The notes beneath the pieces are model-generated. The model was not told the origin of the DNA, made no database searches, and saw nothing but the letters and a program-made list of their open reading frames with translations. A program made the position numbers and the translations under genes. This document shows, one piece after another, positions 59,944-64,000 of a stretch of DNA of 64,000 nt. Source of the DNA: JBCCQH01 sp039024435 (GTDB lineage: Bacteria > Bacteroidota > Bacteroidia > J057 > JADKCL01); NCBI GenBank assembly GCA_039024435.1, contig JBCCQH010000027.1, forward strand, positions 1-64,000, in the 5' to 3' direction. How positions within the stretch are numbered: position 1 is the stretch's first letter; each line of letters begins with the position of its first letter.

Positions 59944-60773
59944 TGCTTTAGGTGCTTTTCTGGCGCCGGGGGATTCATCTTGGGACGTTGCTCGAATGGC
60001 GTCGGAGAGGGTGGAGAGCTTTTCGATGCCGCGCAGAAGAGGCTGGCGGGTGCGCTGAATTCCGGCCTCCATTTCTTGGAGGGCCTGATCGATTTCTTGG
60101 GGAGATTTGGGTTTCATGGGGGGGGGGTTGGAAGGAGGGGCGGCGGATTAGCAGAAATGTGCGCAATGAAAGTGGCGGGACCGTCAACGCCGAATTGCGC
60201 TCATGGGGCCTTTTCTGGCCCGACTAATCTCAACCTGCCCCCCCTCCAAACAGTCAACCTTGGTCGTCAGTTTGGCCCTAAATCGCTGGGATCCGAGGAG
60301 ACCGGAACACTCTGCCGCACCGGCAAATGGCGGAGACGAGACCGGCCCAAGTGGATGGCGATGGCTTCTTTCGGGCAGTTCTCTACGCTTCCGAAACATC
60401 TCAGATGACGTCGAAAAGCGGTAAGAACGCATTACAGCTCGAAATTTACAGCCTGGGCTCCACGACTACCCTGGGCAGTATGCGGGGGCTTCCTCGTTTT
60501 TGTTAGAACGACGCTTCAATGATACATGGATAACTTAGTTTGTGAAAGTAAAAAGTGCTTTTGCGTACGGAACGTTTATTTTCGTCGGGAAAAAGAGGTT
60601 ATACTGTTCCGTGGAAGGTGAGATCGTAATCAGTTATCAATGGCCCGCGCTATCAGCGGTGATATTCACCGAATAGCCCCCCCTCACTTTGGGTGAATAT
60701 CAGACATTGATTGACCAAGCGATGCGCGGTGTCCATTCCCACGTAAAAAAGTGAGAGAAGCCTACGGATCTGA
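59944..60773. other. Decayed interval with a possible gene remnant
   Basis: No intact gene is supportable. On the minus strand, ATG 60117 opens a frame whose first 58 residues outside the GNAT gene (SPQEIDQALQEMEAGIQRTR, then IEKLSTLSDAIRATSQDES) look protein-like, but it then runs antisense to the GNAT coding region, so it is probably a truncated remnant. A G10 tract (60118-60127) lies directly before that ATG. TGATATTCACC (60660-60670) and GGTGAATATCA (60692-60702) form a perfect inverted repeat. Confidence 0.4.
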
Positions 60774-60829
60774 GAGGCTGTTTAAATTTAATCCTGTGAT
60801 TTTGCTATGGCATCTTTTTCCGCCTCTTA
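60774..60829. repeat. MITE-like repeat, truncated copy 3
   Basis: Begins GAGGCTGTTTAAATTTAATC and follows the other copies for about 55 bases to CATCTTTTTCCGCC, then stops. Only the left end is present; the right end with its inverted repeat is missing. It abuts a broken minus-strand gene. Confidence 0.7.
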
Positions 60830-61166
60830 CGATAGCGGGCAAAATCACTCAACGATCTTGAAAGGAAATCGTCCAGCAGCGTAATCACGGGATTCCCCTC
60901 GCACGTCACCCGGTACTGCCCTCCCCCAGATATTCCACGGTCACCGTCCCGTTCCGGTAGCCGTTCTGCAATGCCACCGGGGAAATTTCGCCTCCGTGTT
61001 GGTTGGCAAACTTAGGAACGGCCTCCGCAAAGACTTGGTACAGGGTCAACTCATCAATCGTTGGGTACAACTGAACGACACCCGAGGCAGGCAAAAACCC
61101 AATCGGTGAAACCACACTCACCCACAGCATACCCAGCATGAAGAGCAGTAGCAACGCTTTTTTCAC
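60829..61166 (-). pseudogene. Small exported protein gene, frameshifted and truncated
   Basis: ATG 61166 opens a signal peptide (MKKALLLLFMLGMLWVSVVS) and 86 residues ending EYLGEGSTG at the stop at 60906. One base earlier in phase, the reading continues as QYRVTCEGNPVITLLDDFLSRS to DFARYRK at 60829, with no stop. Loss of one G in a G5AG3 run is the simplest cause. The continuing frame then enters the repeat at 60829 and stops within it (RKKMP). So this is either a pseudogene or a sequencing indel in a gene truncated by the repeat. No function recognised. Confidence 0.5.
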
Positions 61167-61512
61167 GATCTTAATTTAAAATTTCAAGTGTGTAACGAAC
61201 GCAAAATACAATTTTTCCGGGCGGGGAACTGCCTCAGAAATCAATGGCGCGCCACCATTGCTCGGATCCGAAAGCATCCCGGAGGTTCTCAAGTGCCCTG
61301 ACTGATACGGCGAAACGACATTTCGAACCAAAAAACCCGCCATTCAGGCCCCAAATGTAACGGTGGAATCCGATTTTACGTTTAAAAAGTTAAAGATCTT
61401 TGAAAATAGCAATTGCGGTGCGCGCATAGCGCCATGTAAGTTTTAATGTACAGCATTTGTCGACAAACCGGCTGTATTTTATCTCAGTTTAAAAGAAAGA
61501 AAGGAAAAAAGC

Positions 61513-61602
61513 ATGACACCAGAAACAATCACAGGCCTGGTGGTACTTGCAGCCGTTATCGTAACGGGATTACTCACTGCAGTACGACTGTCCAAAAGGT
61601 AA
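61513..61602 (+). CDS. 29-residue membrane microprotein
   Basis: ATG 61513 to TAA 61602 encodes MTPETITGLVVLAAVIVTGL followed by LTAVRLSKR: a single hydrophobic helix with an acidic N end and basic C end. AAGGAAAAAAGC just upstream is a good ribosome-binding site, a palindrome (TTTGTCGACAAA, 61456-61467) lies ahead of it, and a perfect terminator follows at 61638. This gene-with-signals layout makes it more than a chance frame. Function unknown; small single-helix proteins often regulate larger membrane complexes. Confidence 0.65.
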   Translation: MTPETITGLVVLAAVIVTGLLTAVRLSKR

Positions 61603-61637
61603 AATGACCCGGCGCATCCAGGATGCGTCCCAAAATA

Positions 61638-61673
61638 AAAAGCCGGTTACATCAATAACCGGCTTATTTTTTT
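61638..61673. terminator. Rho-independent terminator after the microprotein gene
   Basis: AAGCCGGTTA and TAACCGGCTT form a perfect 10-bp stem around a short loop followed by ATTTTTTT. The reverse strand has AAAATAAAAA, so it may also end the peroxiredoxin transcript that runs toward it. Confidence 0.85.
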
Positions 61674-61713
61674 GCGGAGGCCCGGGAAAATCCCGGCCGC
61701 AACGAAGAGAAAA

Positions 61714-62184
61714 TCAATTGTAGAGGGCAAGCACCTGTGCGGTGTGCTCCCCGGCTTTGACCTTGGGAATCACGTGCTCAATCTTTCCGTTTTCGTCGAT
61801 CACGTAGGTCACGCGGTAGGTACCTTCGTACTTGCGGCCGTACATGCTTTTCTCTCCCCAGACCTTGTATTTGTTCACGATGTCGTGTTCAGTATCCGCC
61901 AGCAGGGCAAACGGCAAATCGTACTTCTTGATGAACTTTTGGTGGGAAGCTTCGCTGTCTACACTCACCCCGAGTACCACAAATCCCTGTTCGGTCAGGA
62001 CCGCGTGGTTGTCGCGGAGGTTGCAAGCCTCTTTGGTGCAGCCGGGAGTATTGTCCTTGGGGTAGAAATAAAGGATGACCTTCTGACCGCGGAAATCAGT
62101 GAGGGAGACATCTTCACCGGCTTGGTTCTTGACGGTGAACTCGGGAGCGTCCGCTCCGGCTTCGAGCAATTCGAGTTTGGGCAT
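61714..62184 (-). CDS. bcp: Thioredoxin-dependent thiol peroxidase (BCP-type peroxiredoxin)
   Basis: Reduces hydrogen and organic peroxides. The 156 residues show the peroxidatic Cys49 in PKDNTPGCTKEAC with a second Cys54 five residues later, the BCP resolving position, then VLGVSVDSEASHQKFIKKYDLPF and the GRKYEGTYRVTYVID segment. Length is usual. Cytoplasmic. The facing microprotein gene shares its terminator. Confidence 0.95.
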   Translation of the reverse strand: MPKLELLEAGADAPEFTVKNQAGEDVSLTDFRGQKVILYFYPKDNTPGCTKEACNLRDNHAVLTEQGFVVLGVSVDSEASHQKFIKKYDLPFALLADTEHDIVNKYKVWGEKSMYGRKYEGTYRVTYVIDENGKIEHVIPKVKAGEHTAQVLALYN

Positions 62185-62261
62185 AATTACAAGAAAAGAT
62201 CAGTTTTACCATTTCGGAGGCGGTAGTTTTGGGCGCAGCGACGCTGCATCCGACCCCCGTT

Positions 62262-64000
62262 TCAAAAGTATAGGTAAAACGACTGCTGGGCTAAATTGTT
62301 CGCATTGTCGTAGACCATGACGTCGAGGCGGTGGCGGCCCGAAGAAGGGCGCCGGCGCAGGCGGTGGGTGATACTGCTCGACTTCGCATCGAATTCAAAT
62401 AGTACCCAGCGGTCGTCGAGCGTGCAGTGGATCCGTGGGCTTTGGATGCCGGAGAAGTTGTCGCTGAGGCGCAGGCGCAGGGTTTTTTGCCGCTCGGTGA
62501 TCCGGTCACCATTGCGGAAATTTGTGGGCTTGAGCCGGGGAGGCACGCTGTCGCCCATCACACAAAAGGTGCCGAAGCTGCCGGACGAAGCGTAAATGCT
62601 GCCGTCTTCCTTGATTTCATTTCCGATGTAGCGCCAGTTGCCGTTGCGGGTGCGGGCGGCGATGATCATGTGATTGGGATTGCCGGTTTTGTTGGGGGAG
62701 AAGTTCAGCACAAAGGACTTGAGCAGCGGTACTTCTGTATTGCCCACTTCGTAGATGTCCGAGTACATCTTGCGGTCCCCGGGATAGCGGCGCACGTGCA
62801 GGGCCAGGGTGTCGAAGACCGCCGTGTAGGGAAAGTAGGCTTGCAGTTCGCCGGTGTCGACGATGTTGTTCTTATCTGGCAATACCGTTTGGGCGAGGTG
62901 CAGATTGATCTCCTTACCGGTAATGGGGTCGGTGACCTTTTCCGGCAGCCTCCACTTAGCGAGATTCAGCAGGAAGACGAGGTTTTTTCCCTCTAAATAG
63001 GCCGGGCGCAGGCGTTCGGTTGCGCCGTCCTGGAACTGCACGTCGATGCCCCGCAGGTGGGCCGTCGACGGGTTACTGACCGTGATGACAAAAACATTGC
63101 GCTTGGCCTTGCCCCGCAAGGTGGTTGTCCCGGGAAAACTCAGGGACGCCGGCAGATTGACCGCGCGGGCGTCTTTGCGGATGCGGGCCTTTACCACCGT
63201 CGTATTGTGGTAACCGTCGCCCAATTCCAAGCGCAGCTTGTGCGTTGCGTAGTCCTTGAGGTGAAGCACCCCGCCGTTGACCAGGTTTTTGTACGTCGCC
63301 AATTGGTTGCCCCGGTCCAGGTAGCACTTTTGGAATTTGCGGCCGGTGCGCTTGTGGTACAGATAGTCAAAGTGGACGTTGATGTATTTCTTCTCGTCAA
63401 AGCTGAACCGATCAATCTCAAATTCATAGACGAGTTTGTCGTCCAGGTAGAGCCGCGCGTAGTTGATCCCGCAGTGATTGCCCGCGCCGTCGAGCAGGTC
63501 AAAGGCCATGTACTCCATGCCTACCGGCCCGCGGACCTCGATCAGGTCGCGCACGGTGTAGTTGCCATTGCTGCCTTCGGGCACAATTTCCACCTTGCCG
63601 AATTTGCCTCTCACCCGGGAGGTGACGTCCAAAGCTTCAAACGCGATCCGCTGTACGATCGGTTTCTTATTGTCCCGCACGTAGCGGCGGTAGTGCTTGA
63701 GCGGATTGGTGATGCGTTCGTCCGGATCCCGAATCTCAAAGTGCAGGTGTGGCCCCAGCGAACTGCCCGAGTTGCCGCTGTAACCAATCAGTTGGCCTTG
63801 CTTCACCGGCATCTGATGCTCCGGCAGGTAGATTTCTTGTTCGTATTTTTTGGAGGCGTATTGCTTCTGGTAGACAAACTCTTCAATCGCCTCGTTGAAA
63901 CCGTTCATGTGGCCGTAGACGGAAAACTGGCCGTCGGGATGCCGGAGGTAGATCGCCTTGCCGAAACCGTAAGGACTGACCTTAATTCGATATATGTACC
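62262..64000 (-). CDS. M23 family metallopeptidase, 5' end outside the window
   Basis: At least 578 residues on the minus strand; the frame stays open to the window edge (FGKAIYLRHPDGQFSVYGHM precedes the first internal ATG at 63908), so the start lies beyond 64000. The LytM/M23 core is visible with the second zinc motif HLHFEIRDP in SLGPHLHFEIRDP. The first motif (HxxxD) should lie upstream. About 450 C-terminal residues are beta-sandwich-like and carry no further enzyme motif. Such proteins cut peptidoglycan cross-bridges or scaffold division; the signal peptide cannot be seen. Confidence 0.85.
   Translation of the reverse strand, partial: YIYRIKVSPYGFGKAIYLRHPDGQFSVYGHMNGFNEAIEEFVYQKQYASKKYEQEIYLPEHQMPVKQGQLIGYSGNSGSSLGPHLHFEIRDPDERITNPLKHYRRYVRDNKKPIVQRIAFEALDVTSRVRGKFGKVEIVPEGSNGNYTVRDLIEVRGPVGMEYMAFDLLDGAGNHCGINYARLYLDDKLVYEFEIDRFSFDEKKYINVHFDYLYHKRTGRKFQKCYLDRGNQLATYKNLVNGGVLHLKDYATHKLRLELGDGYHNTTVVKARIRKDARAVNLPASLSFPGTTTLRGKAKRNVFVITVSNPSTAHLRGIDVQFQDGATERLRPAYLEGKNLVFLLNLAKWRLPEKVTDPITGKEINLHLAQTVLPDKNNIVDTGELQAYFPYTAVFDTLALHVRRYPGDRKMYSDIYEVGNTEVPLLKSFVLNFSPNKTGNPNHMIIAARTRNGNWRYIGNEIKEDGSIYASSGSFGTFCVMGDSVPPRLKPTNFRNGDRITERQKTLRLRLSDNFSGIQSPRIHCTLDDRWVLFEFDAKSSSITHRLRRRPSSGRHRLDVMVYDNANNLAQQSFYLYF

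Noticed and set aside
60660..60702. TGATATTCACC inverted repeat as terminator
   Set aside because: No T tract follows on either strand and no gene ends near it.
1..64000. tRNA genes or an integrase marking an island edge
   Set aside because: No cloverleaf-like sequence or tyrosine/serine recombinase motif was recognised, so no attachment site is claimed.

Overview
The window looks like chromosome from a member of the Bacteroidota, most likely the Saprospiria (Lewinella-type), with high GC for that phylum. The clues are a protein with a type IX secretion (T9SS) sorting tail, an outer-membrane beta-barrel protein with a carboxypeptidase-like front domain, a two-component propeller histidine kinase paired with a LytTR regulator, an SDR-type threonine dehydrogenase, A-rich leaders instead of strong Shine-Dalgarno sites, and several perfect matches to the Bacteroidota -7 promoter element TAnnTTTG. 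Species assignment is inference. No tRNA, rRNA, CRISPR array, integrase or transposase was recognised.

Layout. 1-13.9 kb is mostly core: an outer-membrane receptor-like protein, CPBP protease, cdsA, glutamate dehydrogenase, an unusual barrel protein with a coiled-coil insert, coaX, birA, rsfS, a T9SS cargo protein and a sterol-desaturase-like hydroxylase. 14-20.3 kb is regulatory and stress related: a PKD protein, a MITE-like repeat, an hsp20 gene behind a probable sigma-54 promoter with three operator-like palindromes, a structured non-coding stretch, and a two-gene hybrid sensor operon. 20.4-31.9 kb holds a glycosyltransferase, the efp-accB-accC operon, a GT-C membrane glycosyltransferase, recX and a LytS/LytTR-like pair.

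32-51 kb is the accessory region and the main point of interest. It starts with a DUF6119/TIGR04141 protein behind a dense cluster of GATC sites. After one conserved chromosomal gene come two tightly packed gene sets. Set A (35.6-40.0 kb) encodes a small unknown protein, a guanidino-group-modifying enzyme (deiminase fold, all catalytic residues present), a MID-PIWI Argonaute-like protein without the first catalytic aspartate, and a protein with two C-terminal membrane helices. Set B (40.1-50.9 kb) encodes a Dam-type adenine methylase, an unrecognised 843-residue protein, a 2079-residue DEAD-box helicase with DUF1998 (DruE-like, Druantia) and, convergently, a GIY-YIG/DUF4357 nuclease. I read this as a defence island with a Druantia-like module in a non-standard arrangement and an Argonaute-type module whose partners (deiminase plus membrane protein) I do not recognise from described systems.

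51-64 kb returns to ordinary genes: kynurenine 3-monooxygenase, rhomboid protease, threonine dehydrogenase, a spermidine-synthase-like methyltransferase, a lipoprotein, a di-haem peroxidase, a GNAT acetyltransferase, peroxiredoxin and a truncated M23 peptidase. A decayed interval (59.9-61.2 kb) carries two further copies of the repeat seen at 14.5 kb and a frameshifted gene. A 29-residue membrane microprotein gene with its own terminator lies at 61.5 kb.
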